From Phallusia fumigata (lineage: Eukaryota > Chordata > Ascidiacea > Phlebobranchia > Ascidiidae): a DNA stretch of 64,000 bases. Location of the stretch: contig QXVZ01013385.1 of assembly GCA_008931825.1 (NCBI GenBank), positions 1 through 64,000 on the forward strand, written 5' to 3'. The notes beneath the pieces were generated by a model. The model saw nothing but the letters and a program-made list of their open reading frames with translations, did no database searches and had not been told where the DNA came from. Both the position numbers and the translations under genes were made by a program. Shown here one piece after another: positions 36,501 to 49,200 of the stretch. Position 1 is the first letter of the stretch. Every line of letters begins with the position of its first letter.

Positions 36501-39130
36501 ATGTTTTGTTGATAGCAAATCTTAATTTGAGGCTAAAAATCATTGATTACAGTAAAACTTGTGTGCTATGGAACAAATGCAAAGAACCTAAACCAAAAAG
36601 TAAACAGTCTCGCATGTGGAAGCACAAATTTAGACCCTTTGGTTTGATTACCAATACACGTCCAAAGTGGATATTAAACAGCGTATCACAGTATTAAACT
36701 GAACTAATGCCCATTGGTGTACAAAGATAAAATGCAGAATGCCAAACAACCATCATCAATAATAGAATTTTATAAAAGAGTATTGCAAGTTTAACGTTTT
36801 TATAAATTGTAATGTGTAAGTAATGGTGTGTTTTTGTTGCCATTGATAAAGCCCAACAAAATCAAATGATTTTTATCACTCGTAAGTTACCAGTTAATTG
36901 CTCACTTCATGTAGCGGGCCTGAATCGCTTCTTTTATCTACAGCGCTATGTGTACATAGTCGACGTCGTTCGCCACAACTTTCTCGTGTATGCAACACTG
37001 TTCCGAGCAATGTGACATTGGCTGTGCTGCTAGGGATGCCTTTCTACAGGGCGTCGCGCGTGTTTTAAACTAATTTTACTTGCTTTTGCATGGGGTAGTT
37101 ATGAATCGCCACAAACACATACCATGTATGTTAAAAATACTATTGTCCCAGCAACATTTTCGCATTGCAGCAAAACAGGTCGTGTATAATCATGGGTACA
37201 TTCTTAGCACCCACCTATGGATAACGTAGTCATTTGCCAGACAATACATACGGTAATGCAGCAAAGCAATCAAAACCCGTCATTTCGCTTCAACTTTCAG
37301 TGGTTATCGAGCTACATTGGGTTTTAACACGGATTAAGACCGTTTCACAGCTTTGGGAGAGAGACAAATTAAGGGAAACGTGGCCACTGCTTTGAGCTGA
37401 ATGCGAGTGGATGCGCAGACGCGAATTCGCGAGCAATCGATGCGGAAATTGCGTGGCGATACTGTGCTGGAGAACAAACAAGCAAACCTAACTGAACAGG
37501 CCTGTGCACGTGATACAACATTGGCACGTTTCTTGCAGAGAAAGTGATTTTTAGACTGATGTATCGGACTGATGTGCTTAGACTAATGTAAGTAGGTAAT
37601 TACAGTTTTACGGTTCCTCTTTGCACACTAGTTTGGCGCATTGACTTTTGCCTGCGGAAACGAGCGGACAAATTTTCGTTCGCCATTCGCCTTGTGTTTT
37701 GAAAACGGTAAAAAACAAACCAAACATTTTCGAGCGCCTTCTACTTCAAAACCAGGCCGATCTCACGTTGTTACCAATGACTTGCACATCCTAATGTATT
37801 TTGTATCAGCGATTACCCACAACAGACATGGCAACCGAAATGAAATGCAGTTCAGTACAAGCAAACCATACGTTCCATTGTCGCGTCAGGAAATACCCTT
37901 TTATTTACAAGGTTTCTGCTAACTCGCTGCATAAAACGACTTACATAGCATCCTAGATTCGATTTTCGACAGTAATTTAGAATATTTTCTAATACTTTCT
38001 AGATATTAATCATGTCAAAACCAGAAACCTAACTTAGTAATCCTGTTACTAAATCATCGCGACGTTCGTTTATACCGAGCTATCCGGTTTGGCCGATTAC
38101 CGATTATAAGTCACATGACAGGTAGGTCACATACGAAACGAAAACAATAAGTCTCGAATTTCCATTAAAACCATGCCAGTTTTGCACACTATAGTAAATT
38201 AGTTTGTGCAATTAAAACAACAAAACACCCAACGCGCTAAGTAAGAGACTCTTGTTGCGTTTGTATCCACGTTATAGTCAAATCTCGGGATTACATCTCG
38301 CATCTATATTTTCAATATTAACGCAATGTAGAAGTAGAGAAAGCAACCTCCATTATTCGAATTCTGTCCGGCAGCGAACCGTATCGAAAAAACGCAATTG
38401 ATCTACACTGTGAAGTTTTCAACGAAGGAAATTAAGGGTAAAACTGGTTGACACCTACGTCAAGCAAACACATTGCAAACAAAACAATGCGGATTCGCCA
38501 AAACTCGCGCAAATAAAATAACTGGTTGTTTCCCATAGGCTTTCAATTAAATTTCGACTGCAACACATTTTCCCAAGAATGAAAAACACGTTGTTGTGGC
38601 GGTCAAAGGCGATTTGGTACATGCCAATCAAAAACAATCACCACCACTTACCCCAACGAATCCAATCTTCCATCCTTGTACATATGCTGCTTGGGTTTTC
38701 CCCCGCTTCCTGGTGGGATACCGGCGTTGAGACCCTGGATGACAGGGACGGACGGCGATACCCTGTGAAGCTGGTGCACCGATGATGAATTTAGGGAACC
38801 TGATGCTGATATCTGCTCGCTTGCGTGGTTTGGAAGCCCAGGGTAGAGTTGGTGCCTGCCAGCAACCACTGTCATATCGATCGGATCCAAGCCGTGCCGT
38901 CCAACTGCGCTTGATAAATTCTTGTCCGACTCCCAGAGCGCCGGCCGAACCTGCTGCTGAGCGCTGGCAGAAGCTGCGTTTCTGTACAAATTGTTCTCCC
39001 ACAGTTGTTCCGGCCGCATCGGCTCGTGCAGCAGACGAGTGATTGACTGTTGATCGCTCATGGCCAGGGGATTGTGCGGGACGCTCCTGTTATCTTTGGG
39101 GTCCATATAGATTGGCTGGTTATCCGCCAT
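24521..39130 (-). CDS. BCOR: BCL6 corepressor homologue, 1802 residues, with extra N-terminal ankyrin repeats
   Basis: Scaffold of the non-canonical Polycomb complex PRC1.1. Seventeen exons: 38652-39130, 33150-33231, 30860-30951, 30619-30724, 28768-30409, 28518-28652, 27295-28450, 27167-27233, 26901-26990, 26670-26844, 26303-26376, 26076-26239, 25862-26007, 25653-25739, 25445-25577, 25241-25376 and 24521-25165. Phases agree at every junction and the sum is 5409 bases. C-terminal ankyrin repeats (residues about 1341-1470) match [71 protein letters not shown]-like region follows ([35 protein letters not shown]). The middle is disordered and basic ([10 protein letters not shown]), with a Pro run near residue 340. 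Unusual: about two ankyrin repeats near residues 160-217 ([21 protein letters not shown]) and a tail of roughly 180 residues after the PUFD region. A phosphatase gene is nested in intron 2. Confidence 0.9.
30952..31380 (+). promoter_or_regulatory. CpG- and GC-rich promoter region of the nested PTPN1/2 gene
   Basis: A GC-rich patch in an AT-rich intron, immediately upstream of the phosphatase gene. It includes an NRF1-like site TGCGCATGTGCG (31116-31127) followed at once by an ETS-like CTTCCTG. A possible leader donor (GAGAG|GTAGGC near 31250) pairs with the acceptor at 31407. No TATA box. This looks like a housekeeping-type promoter inside a BCOR intron. Confidence 0.45.
31441..32754 (+). CDS. 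PTPN1/2: Non-receptor tyrosine phosphatase PTP1B/TC-PTP type, single exon, nested
   Basis: Classical protein tyrosine phosphatase, 437 residues, corresponding to the single invertebrate counterpart of PTPN1 and PTPN2. Visible: phosphotyrosine loop [28 protein letters not shown] loop [13 protein letters not shown], catalytic P-loop [12 protein letters not shown] (Cys nucleophile, Arg), and Q-loop [14 protein letters not shown]. After the catalytic domain (to about residue 285) comes an acidic then basic low-complexity linker and a C-terminal hydrophobic anchor ([15 protein letters not shown]) like that holding PTP1B on the ER. ATG 31441 precedes family sequence; an acceptor (gtttccag) ends 33 bases before it. 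No introns, although the vertebrate genes have many, and it lies opposite-strand inside BCOR intron 2: possibly a retrocopy that replaced or accompanies an intron-bearing parent. AATAAA at 32983 would end the transcript. Confidence 0.95.
   Translation: MKMPSVDQTVAEIEQQHHGWERLFHEIKLTAANYELPCKVAKLQVNRMRNRYRDVSPYDHSRVKLLNGPSDYINSSLVEVETAGRQYILSQGPLPSTAGHLWQMVWEQNSKAVIMLNKVIEKGARKCHQYWPLERGMPMPFAEDGFEIELIAEDNMANFIVRTLKLSKLNSGEDARTIYQFHYIAWPDFGVPESPTAFLEFLTCVRSKRVLENDVGPAVIHCSAGIGRSGTFALVDTCLVFLEKNIPFNIKDTLLEMRKYRMGLIQTAQQLRFSYLAIAECARRLTVDKDGNVTSSSVSDIESDDSGDDESQESDDGHQQNGEGDSEEKAEDSRESESKDNRKRHAEKDGEATEEKRGKQEENTPPEPETVPKEHNNNVSDLRRRQRQEKNEATLKKIEEIKSNMQVNDKRPSWRPYIIGGLIAGVVVGLAVRYWFR
32983..32988 (+). 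terminator. Polyadenylation signal of the PTPN1/2 gene
   Basis: AATAAA about 230 bases after the stop codon, still within the BCOR intron. Confidence 0.55.
33232..38651. other. 5.4-kb first intron of BCOR
   Basis: Long intron after the BCOR start exon. It holds one decayed hAT-like element (36264-36378), a relatively GC-rich patch at about 34.4-34.9 kb with short open frames on both strands but no recognisable protein, and a polypyrimidine stretch near 35.57-35.63 kb. No gene is called. Its size relative to other introns here suggests regulatory content. Confidence 0.5.
36264..36378. mobile_element. Decayed hAT-like short element in BCOR intron 1
   Basis: About 115 bases with ends CAGGGTTTCTCAAC and, as reverse complement of the right end, CATAGGTTTCCAAC. 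These resemble each other and the termini of the element at 797-1011. Flanks share tttgaa, a possible worn 8-base duplication. No coding content. Confidence 0.4.
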
Positions 39131-42054
39131 CTCCCATTAAAGTCACTGCCGGTGAATCACGAAAATTCGAGACTTTCAGGTAGCGTGTGCTTCAGCGTCG
39201 ATTGCTCAGCGTGATGAATTAAACCTTACCAGTAACTAACATGTTTAAACAATCCATAACCTAAACAGTAAAGTGTTGGTTAAACACTCGTCCATACATT
39301 GACACACTCAAAATGTTTCAAGCGACTTGAATGTCACCATTCGTTAAAGGCGCAAGGTTTTCAATTGCATGTCCAGAAAGGTACTTTTACAAGACGTTTT
39401 ATTTCCAATTGGTAAACTTGAAACAAATTTTAATAAAAGGGGCCCGCGATTAATACATCGCCTTGACTGATGTTCTTTTTCATGATAATTATCATACCCG
39501 TTTGTTTCTTTTCGTAAGGCCATTTTCAACAAATTTTACAAAAACTTGTGTCATTAAATGAACTGTTTTTACGTAAGTTTAACTCAGATTCGGGTCATTT
39601 TACGAACAATTCGCCGGCAACGCGCGCTGTCCGGCGAACACACGAGAGTGGATTGCCTATCGCAGGCGCCCGCTGTTTACAAAGATCGCACGCGCGAGGC
39701 AGCGTTACTTTAAAAAACCTACACAACACGCACGAACACACACCTAACAGTCGCTCGAGAAACCAAGCGAAGCCCAGCAAGGGAGAGGAGAGCGCTTTCT
39801 TTTGCTCTTTTGTTTCTCTAATTACTCGCGCGGCGCTGTCTGTCTCCGTGCCGGTAAAGTCCGTCTCGAATGTATCAGGCCAGAGCCCTGGCGCGGCTCT
39901 GTCGAACGAAACTGAGCGGCAGGTTTCACGTCGGTGCTACTTCCAACGCTGACATAAAGACCCAAGCGAGTTTGCGATAATCTCCTTCTTATAGTTGCCT
40001 TTTTTATTAAAGTGATATCCACCAATGACTACTTTAATTTATGACATGGAGATACGCCTTTACAATATTTTTGATCGACACGCCTTTTCACCGCGATCAG
40101 CAACGCGTGTTTCAGTTTAGCTCTCGATAAGCATCTAATCGGTGGCTAGCCTGGGCGACAAGTGTCGTATAATCTCTTCGTTGGCAACACCACAACTGTA
40201 GGCTTGACGGTGTAAAGGTCCCAGAAAAGGTAACAGAAGTTTAAAAAAAAGTAACAAAATGCGCCACCAACGAAGTAAACCACAGCTTAGAAGGCATCAG
40301 TTAATTTCTCTGTCATTTCACGGCTATGCAAATACCAATTTAGGGAAGAACTAATCCGAAGCTGAGGGCGAAAACAGCGATAACACCGGGTGCCGTGCGA
40401 AAAGAACAGAAAACATAGCCCACGTAAATAATGCAAGTGCGTGCTTTCATCTTCTATCAGGGTTTGACATGAAAAACTGACCGCACATGAACTTAATTCC
40501 AATAAAACTTTAAACCTTTTAACTTTGGGAAGTAGGATATTTTAAAATCCCGCTTGCAAAACTGAAAAACGCAACAACAAAAACTGCTTGACGAAACCAC
40601 CGGTTCACGACTACAGCTACTATCCAGGGTTTTTGTTGCGACATCTGCGCTGGTCATTTGGTCGACGTCACCGAGTTTGCCGGAGGTGACTGGGCGCAAT
40701 TATGTGGAGAACACAGAATGGCGGCCGTCACTTTTCCGACCGATGCTTGCTTGCCAGTGGCGCGTCGATGGAAAGGTTTGCCTGAAGAAAGGCAGATTCT
40801 CAGCACGCACGCTTCTACAACTTTGATGTACTATTTGGAAAGCCTATTTTTGTTCACACCCCTTCAATTAAACGCCTAACCAGAGTTGGATTCGCACTCG
40901 AATTATAAAGATTTAGTTAGTCACATTAATTTACAACAGCCAACATTAACATGCATAACCAACGGCATTCTAATTTGGAACCAAGTAGCGTAATCGGATG
41001 CGAGCGTTTCGTTGTACTTTGTTTCACACCACGTTTAGCGCAACACTGATCCGTACGTCTGTGGTTGTCTGGTGTGCTGTCGCAAGTCGACAGGCGACGG
41101 CAAGCAAATATTGGACATTCCCAACTTTTGGTGCTTACTAAATTTTATATTAACGCAACCCGACTTTTGAATTGGTGCCTAAAATTTTGATGTAAGGACG
41201 ACAAATCAAGCAAAAAATACTCCTAAAACGTACTATATTGACGAAACCAACAAGGTTTGTTTTAGGTAGATCGCCTTTTATGCAAAACACAGTAAGCGTA
41301 TTTTATGACCATAAGATGCCATTAACAGTGATATAGTATACTGTAGCAGATATAAAACTGCAACTGTTTGTGCAAAACAAACTATAATGTGAGTTATGAT
41401 GTACTCAATTTTTGAAACGCATTCACGTAACGTTTCAAAGACCAATGTCTGCCACGTAACGGTATCTCAAAAACCAACGTAATACCAAAAAACCCGAAGA
41501 TTGAGAGAAACAGCTGGTTGTTTCTTAGCAGAGGTGTTATTAAAATACAAAGTCAAAAGCTGCTAATTAGGTAGACACGTGGAACACAACTTAACGATTA
41601 ACGAATGATTGCTAAAAACAAGAAGGAACTGGAAAGCTTAACCAACAGCAATGCGAACACCTAAAACAACGTCGTATGGAATCAAACGCAAGTCAAATAT
41701 TTGCTAGATGCATTTTTAAACCGACGAAATTCACGAACAGACCAGGCGTAAGCAAGTTGTCGGGGTGCAGAAGCAAAAACGATTACGTCAAATCAGTTGC
41801 ACTTTTGCCAAACATATCAGTGTGCGGATAGTAGGCGACGTGACTTGACTTGGGATTTGTCAATATCTCCACTGTTTTCGCGCTGTACGGTAAACCGTAA
41901 ACTACCCGACAGAGACTGCGTGACAGGTAAACTCCACCTTATAGGACGTGTTTGGAAGTTTGGTGGTATCTCAAAAAATGTGGCACCCAGGGATGGATTA
42001 TCAAAAACGCCAGATCGTAGGGACAATCAATGGGTAAGCCGTAGGGACGTTTGA

Positions 42055-42077
42055 GGGAAAGGAGGGGGGGTGGGGGG
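42055..42077 (+). other. G-run, possible G-quadruplex
   Basis: Successive G tracts of 3, 2, 7 and 6 separated by one to three other bases, in otherwise AT-rich DNA. Confidence 0.45.
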
Positions 42078-42347
42078 TGAATTTTCACTAAACACTTATT
42101 TATCACATATATTTGTAAGTTATAAATCTACTAAAGACCATTTTGTATTGACAAGTAGGCTCTACAGAAATCAAAGTAGAAATAAAATAAAAGCTTGCCA
42201 ACGTCTTCAGTAGTGTCAAAATTCGTTGGTCCAATTGTGATTGGCGTACGACCGATTGTTACTTTAAACAAGGTATAGTGCGGTAACGACATATGTAGTC
42301 TCTTAGTAAGCGTGACGAACCTCTCTGAATCTCTGCTGTTATGTTTT

Positions 42348-42415
42348 GTAAACTAAGAATGTTGAAGATTAGGTTGTAAACTAAGAATTTGAAGATTTTA
42401 AACTAAGAATTTGTC
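42348..42415. repeat. Short tandem repeat, about 2.7 copies of a 23-27-base unit
   Basis: The unit begins gtaaactaagaat and continues with ttgaagatt; three consecutive imperfect copies are visible. Confidence 0.7.
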
Positions 42416-43169
42416 CATTATAAGTTCGATGAAAACTGTCATGAGATGAAAGGGCTATATGTAACAGATTTCACACATGTATGACATCTTGTCAAAATCC
42501 CAAAAACTTTCCGTGCACACAAGTTCAGTAAAAAAATGAGAAATGCTTGGCGTTGTTGCAATTGTAGCAGCATTGTGTTTTAAAGACAAGGAGACATTAA
42601 ATACAGCGGTACCATTGGCGTGATCACTTTTTTGCATACATGCAATAGTAACGTGCTTTGATTGCCTAAAATACGGCGCTATGATTTTAAGTTGAGTTTC
42701 ATTCCCATTTTACTCCTTGTGACAGCGCAGTTACCGATAGCAGTTTTCCTTGTACTACCATAAAAGCTTTTTGGCGTCATATATCAGCTGAATGCAACTT
42801 CGATTTCTACCAGCCTATTCATAGCTTCATTATGGTTCTGGTTCATTTTATCCATAGAACAACCGTAAATTGGCACCCGTGGATGCGTGATTTTCTCGGC
42901 CGCATTTCAGTTTGCATTCTATCACGCACCGGAGAACAAGTTTGATTGAGTGCAGGCCATTTAAAGCACGATGCAGCAACAGATGGTAATTTGTCGGCCC
43001 TCGTTGAGACCAATTACTCGCGCACGCAGTTGCATGACCGGGAAATAGGCTAAAAAACGTCAAACTTAAAAGTGAAAACTACGTATGAGGTATAAACGAT
43101 TAGGTTTTATAATGAAACTGGAGAAGCCAATGTTTTGTTTCGTCTTTACGGAAATTGTACGTGGGCGTG

Positions 43170-43177
43170 TGACGTCA
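43170..43177. promoter_or_regulatory. CRE palindrome TGACGTCA
   Basis: Perfect CREB/ATF consensus octamer in non-coding DNA; function not shown. Confidence 0.25.
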
Positions 43178-46165
43178 TCAGTGGCTGTGTTACGTTACCC
43201 TGTAGCAGCGACCCGCGGAACTAAAACGTTTAAAGAAATTACAAACCGTATTACCAAGTACATATATTTCAAAATGCCAAATAATTAAACGAATACAAAA
43301 TTTGTTAGTGTTAGTTATAACAGTAGAAGTTAACGCACATTACGAAGAGATGAAGTGAGACCACACATCCCTGCATTCCATTACGGTATATTAAAAAAAA
43401 ACAATATAGCGTGTTTGGCATTCTGGTTATTCATGTAATATGGTTCTTTACGCAACACAAAACAGAACTCTTCACGTAAACAACTTATTGACACAAATGT
43501 TAGACAGATCTGGATATTCGACATTAAAGACGATTCTGATGACTTCAAACAAACTAAGCTGGTCTACCAAACATTGATTTCTGTTGTTCGGCGACAGTTT
43601 ATTGCCAAATGCATTAGACCTATCTGCGATACCACTAACCAACTGACCGCGGACATACCATCGGTTCGGTCATGGCTGACTTTTAATGCACGCAAAGAAC
43701 AGAGCCAACCATCGACCCTATGCCGCAATTTAGTTTAGGACAACCAACTTGAGTGCGGTACATCATATGACTTCAGTTTCGTAGAACAAGTTGGGTTGAT
43801 CGGTCGTCAAACTCTGCATAGCTATCGTGCCCTCGTGCATCGCGTGAGTGCCTATTGATTACACTAAACCTTCAATTACCTCATGGCATATACCGTAGAC
43901 ACGAAATATAGTGAAAGGCTGCTGTACAGTCTAAACAACAATCAAGAAGTTGCCCATTTGTGTCAAACACTAAACGTCGAACTACTACCGCCCAACAAAG
44001 GGCAGCCTCGAAGCGGCGTAGCACGCCAGCTTCATATCAAAAACACTCCGGGCACACGAGACTGCTTGCGCGATTCGAGACTAAACGATCATCACCTACG
44101 TCACAGCAAAACGGCAACGCTTCGCAAACCCGTTCGAGGCGCGAGCGCTCCTTTTTCTCCCACTCCGCGCCAACCAGAGCGGAACGAAACACAATAGGGT
44201 TTTAAGACAGCGCCGTTGGCGGCCTCTCGGCAAGGAGATGCGCAACACTGAAGTGAATGAATTGTAAAATAGGCAATATGGATGACCAACAGCCTCTGAC
44301 TGGAGCGATTTCATTTGGGACAACGAAAATACTTATCTCAACACAAAATCTATCTTTAGTTGACTAAACCTATCCACAAATTTCGTATAATGCTGACCGC
44401 TTCGCGTTACGCCAACAAGGCAAATTTGCTTCCGTCTTGGGAAATAATAGTGGCTTCCAATGCTATTGCTGTTTTTAGGTCTCCCCAAACGGGCTTTTAC
44501 CAAGGTACTTGCAATTATTCAACATCAGCAAATGTCGTCATCGTATTGTTACAAATTACATCTCGGCATTTTGCCCTAAAACGTTTTGTGACCTAATGCT
44601 GCCTACTACCAAATGATGAAACTTGAAAAAGGAAATAATCATGCGTGCCATTGACCGTATCAAAGACAAATTAAAACCATCGCCTTGCTTTCCCAAACAG
44701 CAACACAAACAGAGCGAAGCTGTGCGCAGGGCGTTTTTATGACTACAATGCGCCAGTGGCTGTTTGCAATTGAGGTTAGTCAGCGGCCGTGTTGTATGAG
44801 TGAAAGAATTCGTGCAGTTGGTATTGCGTACCAGTCAACTTACCGGGCTTCGCTTGTTACGTAACCTTTGTTGTCATTTGGAATGCAGTTACCAAATAAG
44901 ATTCAGGGCTTCCCACTGTTGTTTCAAAGTGCTTAAGGCAAAGCAGTTTACCTGATAAAAGGCATTCAGCTGAAAATAATCCCATTCTCTGTGAAGCGGA
45001 ATGACACCATGCATACATTTACAACTGATAACAGCAACACTTTTGAAAAGCGAACAAAACGTTTGCTAAAAAACAATATGTGCCCCCTCGATCCTTGGAC
45101 ACATAATTTCCAATGAACACTGTGCAATGTAAACACCACAAAATGTGTTTGCCGCTTTTCCAAGACAAGCAAACCATTGATAACACATTCGTGTCGTGTT
45201 CTTTGTTTTACAGTACAAGCTCAATGAGAATTGTGAAAAAAAGACGTTTTGAATAATCAGTTGCAATCCCCTTAAAAATACATAAGTCTATCACACGTTT
45301 TACAGATGCAGTTGATAACTTTGGAAACTAAAAGCAGTATATTTCAATTAAGTTGAAAATTCTCCCGCTACACATTTTTGTTCTACAATGGCTGTATAAA
45401 ATGCGAAACTATGCAAAACAATTTCAAAAAGACTTACGTTGTAATGCTCACAGTCGTGTCAACATCTAAACGCAACTAAAGTATTCAGGCACGTGTTTCG
45501 TGGACCCTACACATTGTGCTGCGAATTTGTCCTCGCTATAACCTGTCAAATGTGGTTCGCTTACCAAACCTGAATATTCCAATTACCTCAAAAAGAAAAC
45601 TGAACTGTCCTCATCTTAACCTTTACACCTGAAAAATTCACAGACGTAAATCCTGTCTCATCAGCTAAATAGGTTAATTGTCACCCCTCAATTTGTTACA
45701 TCACTGGGCCTTTCTGTCATGGCAGCAGGGCATTGTTTCGTTAAAAAGACGGCTTTGTGCATTTCTTTTTGTGTGGGTCATTTGTGGGTGCTTTTGACGG
45801 TTCGGACCCGTACGATTCAGTGTTTTCGTCCCAATATTAACCTGCTTCAATTTTCACTACATTTGCTGCTTACGCGTCTAGCTTAAGGTGAAATTTATCA
45901 GTTGAAAACGTCATGCGTAACATCAATATACCTCGCCTTTACGGGCGCAAATCCCAGCTGGACATGTTCCCCAAAAAATTTTGGTTGCGGGGGACTGCTT
46001 TTTATTTATCCGCCCAACATTTTGGCTTCGATTGTTTCAAAAAATTATACAGCTATATTTTAGTAAAAAGGATGAATCCCAAAATTTAAAATAACTGTTT
46101 CAAGGGGGTTCTAGGTTAGTTTACTTCGCAAACAGTTTTAACGGCGTTTCAGGGCTGTCTCTTGG

Positions 46166-46201
46166 TGACGTCATAACTTTCCGTTTATCGATGTGACGTC
46201 A
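46166..46201. promoter_or_regulatory. Paired CRE palindromes
   Basis: Two perfect TGACGTCA octamers, 46166-46173 and 46194-46201, 28 bases apart start to start, in the gene-free interval. A pair at this spacing is unlikely in AT-rich DNA and could be an enhancer or an unannotated promoter. Confidence 0.35.
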
Positions 46202-49200
46202 TTTACCCCAAAACAATTCACAAAAATTAAAAGTCCCTCCCAAAAAGTTCAATGGATTTGCGCCACTGCTAGCCTTTATGTTGTTTTAACCAGAGGGCAC
46301 AAATAACACTTTCGAGGGTCGTTTTGACACAGCGTTATTCAAGTGACTTTAGAACTCGTATTTATGAATTGTTTTAAAGCCGGGATCTAACCCGGGGTTT
46401 GGAGGCAATTTTTTAATCAATGAGGTAAATATAATAAATTAGACGGTGTATCTGCAGCATGCTGAGCCTTGATTCACCCATTGTGCCTTTTTGCGCTATA
46501 TACCGTTTTAACGTTGGGCAGCTTTTTCCCGCTTGTTGATTGCTAGATTCACACAGTTATCCAACATCGGTAAAAACAAATATTTTTTGCAATTATTAAA
46601 GATCATTAGATTTCGATTTACATACATTTTTTATCGACACAACAGCCTAATACTAAGTTTGACAAACCAACTACAGATGTTTTATTAATCCATTTTCACT
46701 CGATAATAACGAAGGGTCGAGAGATTGTTTTCACGCCGATTTAAGAAGAAACAAGAGAGAACGGATGCTATGTTAGAGAGGTACGAAGAACGTTATCTAT
46801 GACGTAACGTTGTAGATTAACAATATCACTTTTTCACAGAGATCCATCTAATACGCAACAAAATTACTCGTTGAGACCTTCTTGTTGGGCATAAGAAGGT
46901 GCAAAAGCATTGGCTTAGTAAAATTTTTTTCCTTATTACTGTTTTTCCAATGCTAATAAAAAACACAAACCATAGTTTTCATGAAATATCCCTCCCCTCA
47001 GGGATTTGCACCAATGCATATGGGCAAGCGCAAACTGAACAAGCTAAATTGACGTAAAATTGTTGCGCACATTTAATAAAGTTCATCCCCTAATTTTCAT
47101 TTTAGAATTTTTGATGAGCAGTAAACCTAATTTTTGTAAGTAGTAATATACGGTAAAGTTGCACAAGTTTTGAATATATGCAGCATGTGCCCATTACAAC
47201 GAAGCTTGTTTCGTCAGACGACTTGTTCAAAATTGACGTTGTAAGAGATTAAATCGAAACGGAGGCAAGCTGGGCCCGTAGCATTTTTTTGTTGCGGCGT
47301 GGGCAGAGGGTAAAACATTTAACTCTCACTTTTTGCATAAAAAAAGCAAAACATCCACATTTTTGTCGATATTTTTTTGCGGTAATGTAAAGTCCCCCTC
47401 TATGTTCGCGAGTGTTTGTCGTTTAGTGAGACATCTCAGAAAGATATTAAAAAGTCGCAAGGTTTATTAGAAATTCCAAATTGTCACGTGAGCCACCGAA
47501 TGTACGCGAATATCCGACCACCTTGCAAGCATTTTCTACTTTTAGTACATTGTCCGATACCCCAATGAAGCGTTTCTAATTCCTAATTTTCCACATGTGT
47601 TAAAAATTGTTTGGGATCTGGGGCACCGCAACTTGCTGCGCTAACTTTTAGTTGGGAATTTGTGACATAAAAAGTCGAGCGTCAATGTTATTTTATTATT
47701 TGTAAAAAATTATTGGTTTGAAAAAATATGGTGCTTGAAATAGGTATCATTCACGTTTTGTAAATGTATTCAGTTTTTAAAATACAACNGGTACGAATCG
47801 GATCTATCTAGAGAGAAGTTAGTCATTTCAGATTGTCATAAATCTAGTCTCTACGGGACATACTGCAAAATGTCCATCCAGGGGTTGAGCCCGCGCCTTT
47901 ACGTCGGTATCACGTATCTGAATCCGTCACAGCATTTACTAGCGTGTAATTTGTCACAGAGCCAATACTGCACAGAGACGAGATAGAATAAAAACAACAG
48001 GCCAGGGTTGCGCGGGTCGACAGGGCAGCTAAAGCTAAAATTAAGAACGAAACGCGCAACTAATCTATTTGCCAAGGACGGCAGGAAACAGTCGCTTAAG
48101 ATTGTCCGAGGCAGATTCTATAGGGAATAATGCGTTGCAGTTCGATGAAGTCTATATAGTTCACTTTCTCAGCGGGTGTCGGAATGGGGCCAAACGCTAA
48201 AGTTTTGAACAAACACGGTTAGTTGAACAGCAAAACTCTGGTGTTTGAATGGTAATATGGAACTTTAAAGTATAGAAATAGGTTTTACGCAAAACAATTT
48301 CTTGCAAAATTTTGTTTTTCTCAGAAAAAATCAAATTCGGCAAGCGGGGAAAAATTGTTTAACGGGCATCAACCAAGACACGGGCGACGGACGAATGGTA
48401 ACACGTTCAATGATGTGTAAGCGTTGTAAATGATATCGCAACGCCTGTTTCTATAAGTGGCGTAAGAAGACGGATGAAAGTGCGAGAACATTGTGTTGCA
48501 GCTGAAGATGGCAAGCACGCAGCGCGATACAGGATGCACCGCGCGAGCACCAACGCTAATTATGGGTCAATACCTTGACTGCAAACCGAAAGTAGGCAGC
48601 GTGAAGTATCGCACACCGAAACTTTGTGGAGGTTTTAGATGCGATTTGCCGGAAAATAACTGGTGACACACATTGGACTTCACTATTTTAACGAAATTTT
48701 ACATCATTTTTAAAACTTTTTATAACAGTTACTATAAAAGTATCACATTTCGCTCCATAATTCGCCAAATTTATTTGAATATTCTTACTTATTTCGAATC
48801 AATCGAAACCTCAATCAAACAGCAGGGCGAGTAAACATTATTGACCACCGCTCTAACTGCGGTTATGTGTCACCCCCTATTAAATTGTGATACATTTAAT
48901 TGGTTCTTAACACAAAACATACAAAACCATTTGTTCGAAATTTGAGCGCACATAACTAATATATTTGGTTGAATCGCTTTGACCATAAATCGCTACCACA
49001 TACGGAAAACCAGATCCGCTTTTTAATATATCGTATATATCTAGCGAAAATTAATGATTAGTGTAGCAGCAGTCTACAATCTATATCATTATATCCCTTA
49101 AAATGTTATAGTACGGAAAAGTCGTATAAATCGGGTTTTTCAGTTGAACGGCGTCGATTGTAACGTGTACGGCGGGAGGCACAAAGGTTTTACGCACTCG

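Noticed and set aside
43883-44323. 104- and 75-codon frames on opposite strands in a GC-rich patch
   Set aside because: Mutually overlapping, Arg/Pro-rich as expected from GC content, with no motif.
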